Source of the DNA: Cinnamomum chago
Taxonomy: Eukaryota; Streptophyta; Magnoliopsida; Laurales; Lauraceae
Assembly (NCBI GenBank): GCA_038049695.1
Contig: CP142453.1
Location: 127,261,001-127,325,000, forward strand
Length of the DNA stretch: 64,000 nt
Direction of reading: 5' to 3'
Part shown: positions 11,830 through 24,333 of the stretch, piece by piece
How positions within the stretch are numbered: the stretch's first letter is position 1
Layout: each line of letters opens with the position of its first letter
The notes under the pieces: generated by a model
Told to the model about the DNA's origin: nothing
The model's input: only the letters and a program-made list of their open reading frames with translations
Database searches by the model: none
Translations under genes and position numbers: made by a program

Positions 11830-12267
11830 GGAATTTATGGGGAAAATCCCCCTAGGACCACATATGTCTCAATAGGACCCAATTCCATATCGGATATGAG
11901 AGGGGTCCTTATATGGGTTTTTTCTTCTTCTTCTTCTTTTTTTTGTTTTGCAATATGGTCGATATTGACCATTCTGTCAGTCAGATTTTTTTCTCAATCA
12001 GCAACTATGGGAGAAAACTCAGATTCATCTATTTTCTTGTTATTTTGTGATATGGTCGGCCTTAACCATTCTGCAATATTCAGTAAATAAGATAAGTACA
12101 TGTTGAAGAAAATCTGAATGACAGAATGATTGATATCGACCATATCACAAAACGACAAAATAAAAAATAAAATAAATGCCACATGAGGACCCCTCCTGTA
12201 ACTGATATGAAACTGGGTCCTGCTAGGACGTATGCGGTCCTTGGGAGATTTTTCTCGTAAATTCCTC
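11830..12267. mobile_element. Non-autonomous Mutator-like element with long terminal inverted repeats
   Basis: The left arm starts GGAATTTATGGGGAAAAT and runs through AGGACCACATATGTC, ATAGGACCCAATTCCATATC and ATGGTCGATATTGACCATTC. The right arm, reverse-complemented, gives GGAATTTACGAGAAAAATC, AGGACCGCATACGTCC, AGGACCCAGTTTCATATC and ATGGTCGATATCAATCATTC in the same order. Arms are about 180-200 bp with a short loop near 12030-12090, so the whole unit is close to one long hairpin. TTTTTAAAA before it and TTTTTAAAG close after it could be a 9-bp target duplication, though low complexity weakens that. The ends resemble those of the longer element at 48769-49731. No transposase is encoded. Confidence 0.65.
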
Positions 12268-13832
12268 TTTTTTTAAAGTTGGCCGTAGATCGCAATTTGT
12301 GAGGCCTTTGCCACAATATAGGGAAGAAGAAGAATTTCTTGTGTATGTTTTTAGTGTAATCTATCAAAATTGATATTATCTAATCAACAAACTTACATTT
12401 TTATTTGGTTGCCCAATGTTCACCATGAACTTAAAGCGGGTCTTGATTATATGGAGGAAATCAGAGCTTTCTCTATTTTAGTTTGAGACCCGGCCCATGA
12501 GAATGTTCAGATCAGGCCCATGCTACCCGACTAAATTATCACTCACAGGACAGTGACAGAAACAAGATTGTGAGTTAAAAAAACGCAGCACGGTAGACCT
12601 TAAAAATGGGGAATCCTCTGAGAATAGAAGGTTGTCTCTTTGAATACGAGTTCAGCTCTCACCATATGGCCCATGTATAAATTCCATGGCAGTGGTATTT
12701 TTTTATATGATTGCACCGTAGTCTAATTTATCATTGTATTAATGTTGCTATGAATGAAAATGGTTGGATTATGAATAGCTGTTTTTCCTTTTAATTTTCA
12801 CTTAATTTTATTTTATTAGATTTTTTTTTTTTACAATTTTCAATATAATTTTTATTTTAAAAAATAATGGGGGTACTAGGAGTGCTGCCATTTTGATAAA
12901 ATAGGATGCCAAATGGTTGACAGCAAACTGTCAATAAAGTTCTGTGCATGGCTGTAATTAGATGGGGAAGCCGACCCAGCATAGTTGGGAGTTGGGACAA
13001 AGCTACAACTCATCACCAAGGGAGATGTATAGAGTTAGGGTGGCACATGGGTATACAATTAGCCAGGTATATAAAGTCTATAATTTCAAATAAGATTTAG
13101 GGTGGCATATGTGTATGCAATTAGCCAGGTATATAAAGCCTATAATTTCAAATAAAGTGGGTATGAAATTTATTAAACATTCAAATTTGAAACCGGTCCC
13201 TATATGTTTTGACCGAAGGATCTGGATTCAAAATGATTACATTCACATATTAAAATAAGTATAGGATTTATGTAGCTTGAGCTGTATTCTTCTTTGGAGA
13301 GTCTACTTGGTCTTAATCATTATATAATTTTATAGCCCCAACAGTATATTGATTTTTTATTTTTTATTTGAAACAATTCTATCCAATTATACTAATGCAC
13401 TCCACATTTTATTTTTGAATTCATTTTTTTTTTTTAATTAATGTTGGATTCAGATACAACACAGAGGTTACATGTTGGATCCCCATCTATAAAGACCGGA
13501 TCCACCAGGGTCCGAATCCGGCCCATTTGCACCCTTCCATAGAATGAAGAGATAGCTGTAGAGAAAAAGGGACAGAAAAATCTGAATAAAAAACAAAATA
13601 ATATTCAAGGACAATTTAAGCGTGAAGTGTTGGTTCACTTAACGGAGAGCCAAAGATGGAGAAACAGATATGAAGATATCAACTTTAAAGGGATTGTGCT
13701 TCACAAACATGACGACTAAGAGAACTAGATCTTAAAAAATGAATGGCTAGGAGTTATGAAGGCAAACTTCAATAAACAAATAGCTCTAGTTTTTTGCACT
13801 ATACAGTCGGTATACAGACAGAGACCTTACTA
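12268..13832. other. Intergenic region downstream of glucuronokinase
   Basis: No gene recognised. It has T-rich tracts, a tRNA-like patch near 12580-12700 and a tandem duplication at 13027-13158. The last 150-250 bases before 13833 are the expected 3' UTR of the minus-strand glucuronokinase gene. Confidence 0.5.
13027..13158. repeat. Two-copy tandem duplication, about 64 bp each
   Basis: Two near-identical adjacent copies carrying TTAGGGTGGCACATGGGTAT / TTAGGGTGGCATATGTGTAT, then ATTAGCCAGGTATATAAAG and TATAATTTCAAATAA. They differ at a few positions, so the duplication is not brand-new. Confidence 0.85.
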
Positions 13833-16800
13833 CTAACAGTGAGATAGCGTTTTCAGATCCTCTTCATTAAGAAATGAAGGAACCACAATAGCTGGTTGAA
13901 CTACAAAACCCGCTTCCCGGCAAACATTTTCGAGTTGCTCTACTTGTGAAGGACCATTTGGGCAGAAAGCAATCACCGCTCCTCCACTGCCAGTAAACTT
14001 TGATGCAGCACCAACACTTCTGGCGACCTCAACCATCTTTATGTTTAAAGAACCAAGCGCATCATCTCCAAACATACTCCTGTGAACATCAAAACATGCA
14101 GAATGAAATCATATCAGAAAATAGCAATAGCTATGATTTATTACGAAACAGTAGCGATAGCAGCTGTGACTGTGACAATAATAGCAGTCATGCACAATCA
14201 CTAAAACATTAATTCTTACGGCCTAATTGCTGGCCATTTCAGCAATATCGTTCTTACATTTCTGCAAACTCTCCTCCATGACCTATTCAGCAACATTGTA
14301 TCTTAACACAACAAATGTATAAAGACATTGTTGCACCTATTCATACATGAGATCCTCACAATGCATGTCTATATATTCTTTTTCCCAACATTTTAACCAA
14401 CGGGAGACGGGACCGAAGGGAAGCACTTGAACCGGCAATTTGCAGAACATGAAAACCCAACCAGAATTGTAGACTTGACAGCTGCGCTGCTGCAAATGCT
14501 TAGCTGTTGATACTGCAGATTCTGTACATCAAGGGCCTACGGTAACATCAGCCAGACAATTTTGCTTGGATGGATCTCACTGTAATGGAGCATGCCATTA
14601 AAAGTATCCCAAATTGAAGTCCACAAATAGAAAATTTGGAGGCAGATGCAACTGCATTATATTTGTCTTAGCAAAGGTTCCTATCATCCAACAATTTATG
14701 GTGATGCAATCCCAGTTTACAGATTGTTATGGAACCGGATGCTTTTATTCTCTTATAAGTTATAACTGATGGGTGTCAATAGGGAGACATGACAATCAGA
14801 TGAAAACGAGGGAATCACAATTCAAAATCAAAAGAAATGCAAGTAAACAAATAACAGATCACCCTAAATAAGAATTGAAGCCAAGATAATAATATAGTCT
14901 ACGGTGAAAACCCCAAAGAAACTTTGCAGAAGGAAATTAGAGAGTACATAGGGAGCAAGTACAGAGAGAGGATGTACATACCCTAATAAAATGGAAGAGA
15001 AATGTTCAACTAACATGACACAAATACTTACTTTTATTCATTGTCAGAAAATAAATAATAATAAAATCAAAGCTGACCACCAATCAATTATTATGGTTTG
15101 AATTTTAGGTCACTGGCAAGTGTACAATTGGAAGCAACCCAGCCACTGGTGCATCGCAATCTTCTCATATCAACTAAAGATATTTGCTAACCTTGAAAAA
15201 GATGTGGAAAAAAAAAAGGCTCACTGAGCCCATGTGCGAATCCACAGATGGAAACATGTATAGACATCCAAGCCATCAGATAGGTGGACCCCACATGTAC
15301 AATTCCACTATAAGGTGAGCTGGAGTGGTACATTAGAAGTCTGTCCACTTATCCTCACGTGTGGATCACCTTATAAATGGGCTGTTCTTGTTTTAGTCTG
15401 GGCCACTTGATGCATGGCTTGGATCTCACATGCGAATGCCTGGGTTTGTATTTAGACACATATATTGGCTTCACAAATATAAGAAAAACATTTAAGGCTC
15501 ATTTGTTAGCATTTAAGGCTCATTTGTTAGCCCAATATTGAATTCCTAGGAATTCTAAGCACCTTCCTATTGAAGGGGCTAAAGTTGAAGGAGAAGATCC
15601 ACAAGTGGACATTTCCCTTTTGGAAGAAAATGATTACCTAGACATGATTCTAGGACATCACAACTTGGGTAAGAGAGGGTCCCATCTACATCTCCACCTT
15701 GTATCCATGACTCATCAACCTTCAGAATTCCTTTATCAGAACTGACTTAGTATGAATTCAATGGAATTCAGATCAAGCAAGTGAATGGGCACTTGGTACT
15801 TAATGGGATGTACATCCATTGAATTATTATTGACATATATGTTTATTTCAGTCAAAACCATGATATTCAGAAACATCAACAATAAAAAATAAAAATAACT
15901 ATTAGGAAAACCATGATATCTTGTGCAAGGAGCTTCCACCATTGCAAGGACAATGAATCTTGATCGGATGATCTTAATTCTTCAATCAAAGAGCTGCAAG
16001 TAGAAGTTAAAATATAAATACAGCATCAATCCATATTCAAATCAGCTAGATAGGTGCACTATCAGATACCAGTATATACCAATCTGATAGTCTACCAACA
16101 GAAACGAAAACCACATCTATTGCCTAGATCACTGAATCAAAAGGGCCCCATGTTTTACAATTTTGGGGCCTAGGGACACACAGCATACTCTCTAGTGAGG
16201 ATCATATAATTACCCCCACTAAATATATAAGAAAGCATGTAAGACAACCATGACTGAGGACATCCATTTCTACCAACGAAAATAATTGCTTTATATAGCA
16301 ACGGAATTTGTGTAATGTAAGGAACTGAAAAGAAAGAAATGACAAGTTTCATTGTTTTAACCTTCTAAGATCAAAATTGCGGTTCATGAGTTCTGCAAGT
16401 TTAGTATAGTCTTTTTCAAGCAAAGCTGTGCGACCTTCCAAGGCTATTTTTGCAACTTCTTCCATTGATGATATTATAAACTTGTCACCATCAAGCCACC
16501 TCTTACGAACAGTGCTGTGAACCTGTATTGACAAATCTTATGAGGTAATAACATCTTTAACATCCACATATGTTCAAAATAACTGAGACTTCATCCCTTT
16601 GGTGGACGGACACTCTGGCCAGTGTAATTCAGACAGGCCATTCTAGCACATGCCTCTATGGTGGAGTATACGGATATCCAACATATACAGGTATTGTTTG
16701 ATCAAACAATGATCACTATTAAATAGAATTACTAAATTACTTCTCAGCCTGTTGCATCTTATCTAAGTGCATCATTAAGAATAAAATGGCAGTATGCAAA

Positions 16801-18034
16801 CAAACCTTCCCAGAATCACTTGGGTTTTCAGCATAAATGAGATGGAATGGAGGAAGAACGCTAATATCCATGGGTGTATACATCCCATACCCCAGGCTAT
16901 CCATATGTTCCTTGCAAAAATCCTGCAAGAACAAATATCAGACGTAGAAAAATATTATGAATATCACAAAACTCTGGCCTTTCTGGTGACTAAAAATAAG
17001 GGTCTCTAACAGGAGAAAACCACTCCTAACAATATCTAGAGCTTCATCTTTGCAATGCCGCATCAACAAAATGTCTGAGATTGAGCATTTTCGGGAATTT
17101 GTTTGTCCCTTTAGCATCACACGAGTTTCTTTTATATTAGGGAATTGGTAGATTTAGGGTGGATGGTGGATACCCTTATTTTGCCTAATCTTGGGGATTA
17201 CACTGATATATACTCTATCCACATATTACATAACAATTTTCTGGGTTGGGTTGTCTAACCCATAGGTCCATCTCATGTTTCAAGCCACTCATTATTGGGT
17301 CCATAGACCACTTCCCAGTTCCTATCTCTGTCTCCACACAAAATAGTTGGTTTTCTTCTTCTTTTTTTTTCCTTATTTATCTTCTTAAAGTGAGGGTCCC
17401 ATTTCCATATGATACTCCCTTGAACAAATGATGGAAAATAGCAATTATGGGGGTTAAATAATTTGTCAGGAAAGCTGTTTCATCTCTCTAGAGATTCCAA
17501 ACAGTTGATGTCCTTAAATGGTAAATGTGCCGAATACGCTCATTTATATTTTCAATATGACATGTTGCGTACCATGTAAACAAGCCCTCCATAGACCTGT
17601 GCAACTCGATCTTGTAGACCAGCGACAATGCCAAGTTCCATTTCTGCACTAAGAATCAAGTTAGGTCTGACCTCCACTTTAACCAGGTGCCTAACTTTGT
17701 AGAAGTCCAACAAGCAGCTTAAGGCAGCACAAACAATGGCACTTGAACCTGAAAGCCCTGTCTGAAAGGTCAAAATGATACTAGTTTTCAGTTTGACAAT
17801 TCAGAAAGTATGATAATCCATCTATGTAGGAGAAAATGGATTATGGAGCAACAGCGAATGATTTCCATGATCAAAATTACTCAAAAGCAAATATAGTTCA
17901 TTTTCAAATATAGCATGATCATCAGTTCTATCCTAAAAGTGCAAGGGTCAACTTCCAGAGCTAATGAAAGGAAAAATAGATAGTGCTCCTAGATAATGTT
18001 TTGTTGTTTATAAAAAGAAAAGGAAATAAAAAAG

Positions 18035-18085
<51 letters not shown>

Positions 18086-19890
18086 TGGATTTAAAAGGGA
18101 AACTTGATTTGCAAGAAGCAGAAGACTGGCGCCCTTTAAACTAGCAACAGAACTGAACACATTACTAGCAATTTCCTAATGCATGAGAAAAGAAACATGC
18201 AACTTTGAAGACACCTCATCTCATTGACACCACAGACCCACTCCATCCTTTTCAGCATGCTAGTAACTTGTGAGTATTGGACTAAACACATAATGTAACT
18301 AGTTCAAGTAATAACACTTATATGGACATTGTTTCCAGAAACATAACTTACAAAGATAAGGGTTAATTGGATGGCTTATCAACCCAAGTAGATCCTGATG
18401 AAATAAAGATTACAATTTTGCATCTTAACTCAGCAAAATGAATTATAATGAATTAATGAGAATCCACTCTCTTGTGGGTTAAATGTTTTGTTTCATTGAG
18501 GCAATGCTCTCTCTCTCAAGTCTTCCTTTTTTCTTCTCCTCATTGATCATGCCTTCTAGAGTCTTCTTAGATGTCTTTGATTCTCAACTGTGCTGCCTGT
18601 TTGATTGAGCGACAATTTCAGGGTAATAAGCAATGCAAAACGATTCTCGCTTTTTCAGGGATGTATCTTAATGTTTTTTTATAGGCTTTTGCTCCCTACT
18701 GTTGGGGATACAAATTTATAACTGGTTTGAAAGAAGGAAAAAAACCCTAACATCAATGAACAACATGTAGCAATACAACTAATTATAGTGTCAAATAAAT
18801 TGATTTTGCAATTTCAAAACTCAATAGCATGCAGTAGTATCTATGAAATGTTTAAAAGGTTCAGAAAAACCTCAATGCTTGGTTTTTAGAATTATCAGTA
18901 TTCGAAATATTCACCTGGCGAGGAATATTGGTATCATATGATAGCGCGAAGTTTCCACCTTTGAGATCAATCTTGTTATCAATGCAATACTTATAAAAAA
19001 CCTTACAGATTGACATAAGCAATCGCACTCCTCCATAATAGCCTTCATTTTGCAACCGATTCACCTGAACCAAGTGAAAAGTATACTATAAATAATTGAT
19101 AAACCATAGATACACATGCAATCACACAAATCTAACTGATGGAAATTATTCACTTTTTACACCACTTGATTTGGATTATGATTTTGTCCATGATAATGTT
19201 AACATCATATCTCATGACAATTTTCAGTGATTGATTTTCCATCTCCTCCCTCCCCTTCCACTCTCAAGGCAATGGCCTGAGGTGAGCTTCACATAGTGTC
19301 AGCCAGGCAAGTTTTAAGAACTGGAGATCATTTCCATGTGTGTGAAACTCACATAGTTCAATAGATCTAGACCACTGATCTACTGCCAGAAATTGGACAC
19401 ATGAAATCCCCAAAATTCCACACATGCGAAGATCGCATCCATCCATTGGTAATCCTCCTTCAATCAGATCCATTGAACGGCAGACTGTATGCCGGTCTAG
19501 ATAGATCTCAGTACTGGATTCCATAAGTACATAGCAGGATTCTCCAAGACGGCACTTCAGATCGAAACGAAATGCAACGGAGAAGAAGAAGAAGAAGAAG
19601 AAAGAGAGAGAGATCGAGATGAAGGAACGAACCAGATGATCGATTGAATCGAAGCGGACGAGATCGTGAACTGGATGTGGCTGGATGACGAGATCGTCAG
19701 ACGGCTGCAAGCGGACGGAGGCCGAGAAATTGCCGAGGCTGAAGGAGATGGTGCGGCCAAAGTAGACGTCGCTGGGATTGCCAAGGAGGCCTACTCGCGC
19801 ATACGCCTTGTGCTCTATGAATGGAGGAGGAGGAGCAGATCCGTTTCTTTCGTCTGCTGCGTCGGATGAAAGGCTACTGTCGATCTCCAT
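13833..19890 (-). CDS. GLCAK: Glucuronokinase (GHMP kinase family)
   Basis: Six exons in phase: 19633-19890, 18915-19064, 17573-17761, 16806-16922, 16362-16522 and 13833-14079, giving a complete 373-residue protein (Arabidopsis GLCAK is about 360). It phosphorylates D-glucuronate with ATP to glucuronate 1-phosphate, the step after myo-inositol oxygenase in the salvage route to UDP-glucuronate for cell-wall sugars, in the cytosol. Visible features are the N-terminal [20 protein letters not shown] (about 28-47), the GHMP ATP-binding loop [13 protein letters not shown] (137-149), [33 protein letters not shown] (to 199), [11 protein letters not shown], and the C-terminal GHMP motif KFTGSGGAV (319-327). 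The start at 19888-19890 ([17 protein letters not shown]) is the first ATG that leads into the conserved block; an upstream ATG in the same open frame has no family match. All introns have GT-AG ends. No lesion is seen. Confidence 0.95.
15483..15532. repeat. 22-bp tandem duplication in intron
   Basis: CATTTAAGGCTCATTTGTTA followed by GC occurs twice in a row, inside the large glucuronokinase intron at 14080-16361. That intron is otherwise free of coding signal and holds repeat-derived sequence around 15220-15460. Confidence 0.85.
18037..18081. repeat. (GA)n microsatellite in a glucuronokinase intron
   Basis: About 22 GA units inside the intron between exons 2 and 3 (17762-18914). On the gene strand it is a CT run. 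Confidence 0.9.
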
Positions 19891-20785
19891 CGTCTCGCCC
19901 TCTCTGCTTACTGGCTCACGCGAAGAAAGTGGGCGCAAGATGCTGATGATGCATCGATCTTTTTTGCAGTTGGTATGTAAGGGGCGGCGGACCCACCTAA
20001 TAAGCATCTGGGGCGGTCGGCCCCAGCTGGATTCGGAAAATCCCCTGAACCTTCCACTGTGCTCCTTGCCTTGCCCCCACATATTTCAAAAGATCTGCCC
20101 CCACTTTTATTCCAGCCTTGCGACACGTCATATGTTTATCTATTACTAGTAGCGCCCGCAAGTGCAATGTACGTGCAAGTAACCTACTCTTTTAATATGA
20201 TAATTTAAAAAAATAAAGTCATTGAAAAATTCAATATTAATTATCCCATTGGAGAATGATCATGTAACAAATTAAGTAATTTGCAGTCACTCATTGTTCT
20301 TGTGAAATTTAGTAAAAGCTTCAACAGAAAAAAGTAAGAAGAAGATTGAATTACAAGATATATGGAAGGAAACTAATTAAAAAAAAAGTTAAACATCAGT
20401 ATTTTCTGGTTATATATGATTAGGCAAAACACTCACCAATTTCAATATAGATCAATAGTCTGGTCTATTTCCCATTAAAATTTGTCTAAAACCTAGCGCC
20501 AAATACATATCAAATTCAATGAAACAAAATACTAACCAACCAAAACCATACCTAACTCATACCTTTAAACGAATCAACAACAAATCACAAGGATTCCAAT
20601 CAATCTTTGGCATTCTCATTTCTTCCTCTGACAAGCAAATCATGTCTTTACAGGCATTGGTATCGAAGTTGAAATTTTCTACATATGAAAATCTCAACTG
20701 AAATTTCTCATTTGAGTTCTTGCAGCGAATGAACAAATTCTTCAAACACAACCCTTTTCATGATTATTTGAGCTAAGCATTTCAT
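19891..20785. promoter_or_regulatory. 5' flank of glucuronokinase
   Basis: Upstream of the minus-strand start at 19890. The first 200 bases are GC-richer than the surroundings, as expected of a 5' UTR and core promoter. No single TATA box could be fixed. Beyond 20160 the sequence turns AT-rich and shows no gene. Confidence 0.45.
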
Positions 20786-22330
20786 TGAAATATAATAATA
20801 CTAAGTGGGGCCCACAGATGTGTAGTTCTCTTTTATTATATATATAATATAATAATACCAAGTGGGATCCACGGATGTGTAGAGAAAAGCATGACAAGTT
20901 CTTCTACTAAATGGGGCCCACAAATGTGTAGTTCTCTTTTATTATATATATAATATAATAATACTAAGTGGGGCCTACAGATGTATAGATGCATGACAAG
21001 TTCTTCTATTAAGTGGAACCCATAGATGTGTAGTTCTCATTTTATTATATATATATATATATATATGGAGGTACTCTTGTGAGAGAGACTCTCACCTTAC
21101 TATGAGAGATTGGGTGGGGGCCCTCATGTCCATATCCAATGTCAACAACTTAAAATGTGAGGGCCCCCACCTTTATCTCTCATAGTAAGGTGAGAGTATC
21201 TCTCACAAGAGCACCTCCCATATATATATATATATCTAATATAATAATACTAAGTAGGGCCCACATATGTGTAGAGAAAAAGTATAACTAGTTCTTCTAC
21301 TAAGTGGTATAATATAATAATACTAAGTGGGGCCCACAGATGTCTAGATGTAGAGAAAAAGCATGACAAGTTCTTCTACTAAGTGGGGCCCATAGATGTG
21401 TAGTTCTCTTTTATTTCATATATATATAATATATAATATAATAATACTAAGAGAGGCCCACAGATGTGTAGAGAAAAAGCATGACAAGTTATTCTCTTTT
21501 ACTGGGGCCCACATATATGTAGTTCTCTTTTATTATAATATCATAATACTAAGTGGGGCCCAAAGAAAAAGCATAACACTTTTTTCTCTTTTATAATAAG
21601 AGCATAGATATTATATGATTATTATTATAATATAATAATAATATATTGTGATATTATATTATATTATAATATTTGTGGGAAGGGGGGGCAAAGGTGTAGT
21701 GAAAAAGTATGCAACTTCTCTTCTATTTTATAATAAGGGTATAGATATAGATTTTATATTATTATTATAATATCATAATAATATATTATTATATTATATT
21801 ATATTATAATATTTTGGGGTGGGCCCCACAATGGCGTAGTGAAAAAAGTCTGCAACTTTTCCTCTTTTATAATAGTAGTAGAAGTAGATAGTAGATATTA
21901 GATATTTGGGGGTGGGCCCCATAATGGTGTAGTGAAAAAGTTTGCAGTATAATATTTTGGGGTGGGTCCCACAAAGGTGTAGTGAAAAAATTTGTAATTT
22001 CTCAAAATAATATATTATTATATTATATTATAATATTTGGGGGTGGGCTCCACAATGGTGTACTGAAAAAGTTTGTATGAGATAGATAGATAATAAGGGT
22101 ATAGATATTATATTATTATTATTATTATATAATATATGATTATATTTTATTATAATATTTTGGGTGGGCCCCACAGTGGTGTGGTAAAAAATCCATGCAA
22201 CAATACATGTTTTATAATAGTAGATAGAAATAATATATGATTATGTTTTATTATAATCTTTTGGGTGGGTCCCACAGTGGTGTGGTGAAAAAACCATGCA
22301 ACATTGGCTCTTTTATAATAGTAGATAGAT
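20786..22330. repeat. Diverged tandem array with GTGGGGCCCACA-type core
   Basis: About 18 copies of a near-palindromic core occur between AT-rich spacers. The first part (20786-21600) has units like AAGTGGGGCCCACAGATGTG followed by TAGTTCTCTTTTATTATATA, or by AGAAAAAGCATGACAAGTTC. The second part (21660-22330) has a variant, GGTGGGCCCCACAATGGTGT, followed by AGTGAAAAAG. Spacing is roughly 50-57 bp in the first part and wider in the second, so this is a higher-order array that decayed. A palindromic MITE interrupts it at 21067-21219. It lies about 0.9-2.4 kb upstream of the glucuronokinase start. Confidence 0.85.
21067..21219. mobile_element. Palindromic MITE, 153 bp
   Basis: The left arm GGAGGTACTCTTGTGAGAGA, with CTCTCACCTTACTATGAGAG after it, is matched by the right arm, whose reverse complement begins GGGAGGTGCTCTTGTGAGAG and continues through CTCTCACCTTACTATGAGAG and GTGGGGGCCCTCA. 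Arms are about 60-65 bp, so the whole unit folds back on itself. It sits inside an AT dinucleotide run, which hides any target duplication, so the superfamily is not settled. No coding capacity. Confidence 0.8.
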
Positions 22331-23873
22331 ATCTACTTCTTTTGTTCGCTTTCGCTGTCGATCCAGGTCAGAAGAGTGGGGACGAAATTGAACTCTCGAG
22401 TAGGGACGACAATGGTCGGAACTAAATTGGATCGCTCCGCCTGGTCATAACGGGCTTCAATTTTGTTTATCTAACTACCCCGCCCCGCCCCAGCCCCAGC
22501 CCCGTATATATAATATATATTTAACTACTATTATAATGAGGCATATTGATGTGCATCCTTCTCCACCGTACAGTGATGGACAAATTTAATGGGGTCCATG
22601 TAGGGCCTACTGATCATGAGACTTGGTAGATGAAAAAAGACATTTTGGATGTGCCCATATATCAAATTTGGAGTTAATCTCATACCTCTAACCCCCTTTA
22701 TCCATGGCTCATAGATTTAACGAAAATTATATTAAAGAAAAAGATTTGACATTCGATCCAATCCATTTGGATAGGTGAAAACATGGTGGATTTAGTGTAT
22801 TTAAGGAGGTTCGATATATGTAGACCATTTGAATGTATCATAAAGTCGGCCACACTAAGTTGTTCTTCGCTTATAATATAGTGAGAGATGGATGTACATG
22901 AATATTTTTCATTAAAAATATAAGAATAATTCATGTGGAGGAAATGGTTTTGGGGGCTTAATTAAAGAAATGTGAGAAGTTGAGGAGTTTGGATCACTTG
23001 TTTCGTAGAAACAATGAGATACTACATCAAATCCAGGAAGAGATTTTGTATAGATGGCAAATGCGGCGGGATTTGAACTCTAATTTTGCACTCGCCACCT
23101 ATGCAAAATATCTTCCTTGATTTGATGTAGTATCTACCTATTCTTACGAAACACGGTATCTAGACTCGAATTTAAATGCCCGTTTGACATCATTCTCGTA
23201 TTATTTCCAATTTTGTGATAAAATCAAGTTGTGCTAAAATTGATTTGTAACCTACGGTATGTGTAACGTCATCTCAAACATCAAATCAAATGAGTTCTTG
23301 AAACAATAGTTGCATCAGGAATATAACCTTTTTTTTTTTCACTCTAGTCAAGCGGAACACACAAGTGGAAAGAGTGTCATATTTAAGGATTGATCTATAG
23401 GGTTGAGAAATATAGTTGCCAACCAAGCGACTAAAAAAAAAAAACCTTTTCAAGAAGATAAAAGAAGAAACATAAAATCCTGATAAAAACAAAGAACTAT
23501 GTTAGCATGTCATAACTCAGCTCGTTAATGTCGGCCCTTGCAGTGGAATAGGCTCCGGAACAAAACTCAAGGTCAATCCACTAATAACCTAGTGGTGAGG
23601 CATTTTCATCTCCAAAGGGCTTGATCTTGGTTGTTGATTTGGGAGTCTTAGCGTGTTAAAAATTACTACAGAACGAAAAAAACACCGGAAGGACCTTTTG
23701 TTTATATTTTAGTTATAGACTTATGAGTGTATAGCATGGTAAGTTGGAGCTTAATTTTTTTTAACACACGCTGTTTAAATATAAAAAGATAAAAATAATT
23801 TAAAAACAGGACAAAGCCATATATTCTTTGAAAGAAAATTAGAAAAAAAGAATCAAGCTATAACGATAGAAAT
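22331..23873. other. Intergenic region without recognised gene
   Basis: Short GC-rich patch near 22340-22510, then AT-rich sequence. A segment headed by a T run at 23329-23340 resembles one at 51258-51410 and may be a SINE. No gene was recognised. Confidence 0.5.
23329..23452 (-). mobile_element. Possible SINE or other short interspersed repeat, copy 1
   Basis: A T run leads into CACTCTAGTCAAGCGGAACA, then CACAAGTGGAAAGAGTGTCA, and later GTTGCCAACCAAGCGAC. The copy at 51258-51410 has the same order: T run, ACTCCGGCCAAGGGTACTGG, CACAAGTGAAAAGAGTGGTA, ATTGCCAACCAAGGAAC. The T head suggests a minus-strand copy with an A tail. No target duplication was fixed. Confidence 0.45.
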
Positions 23874-24333
23874 TAGGGGTGCACATTGGCGGTTCTGATC
23901 TGTTTAGAGGGGAAACCATCAACCAAACCGAATCAATTGGTTTTCTATTTTTTTATACCGAACTGAACCACCCATGTGCTCAAACCGAACAGAAAGGAAT
24001 CGGTTCGATTACGGTTTTTTCTTTTGTTTTATTTTATTTTCACAAAAAAATGGCAGTTCAATTGATGAGAGATATTGGACCTAAGTAACGGGGTTCGAGT
24101 CTTCCTCAAGTAATTTTTCATATTTCTTTATATATTTTATAAACAAATCTATATTTATATAATTAGTTCAGTTCAATTCGGTTTGAACGCACCTTCGAAC
24201 CGAAAACTGAACCGAACGGAACAGTTTGAAGGAAATCCAAACCGTGACCGAATCGATCTCCTACAAAATCGATCCGAACCGCCTCGTTAGGATCGGTCCG
24301 GATCGATTTAGCAGGTTTTTTGGTGCACCCCTA
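23874..24333. mobile_element. Non-autonomous hAT element with perfect 8-bp target duplication
   Basis: The ends are TAGGGGTGCAC and GTGCACCCCTA, a perfect 11-bp inverted repeat. The 8 bp ATAGAAAT lie directly before (23866-23873) and after (24334-24341). An 8-bp duplication and this terminus type fit the hAT superfamily. The 460-bp body is full of short CCGAACCG / CGGTTCGG-type motifs near both ends and encodes no transposase. It would need a transposase from elsewhere. Confidence 0.88.

Noticed and set aside
11994-12182. Open frames on both strands around 11780-12370
   Set aside because: They fall within the inverted arms of the MULE-like element and are mirror translations of it.
19891-20082. 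Longer N-terminus for glucuronokinase from an upstream ATG in the same open frame
   Set aside because: The extra 64 residues (MWGQGKEHSGRFRG...) match nothing in the family, while the ATG at 19888-19890 gives the expected start and length.
20786-22330. CRISPR-like array of regular repeats and spacers
   Set aside because: The spacers are themselves related and AT-rich, the repeats are diverged, and the DNA is plant nuclear; it is an ordinary tandem repeat.
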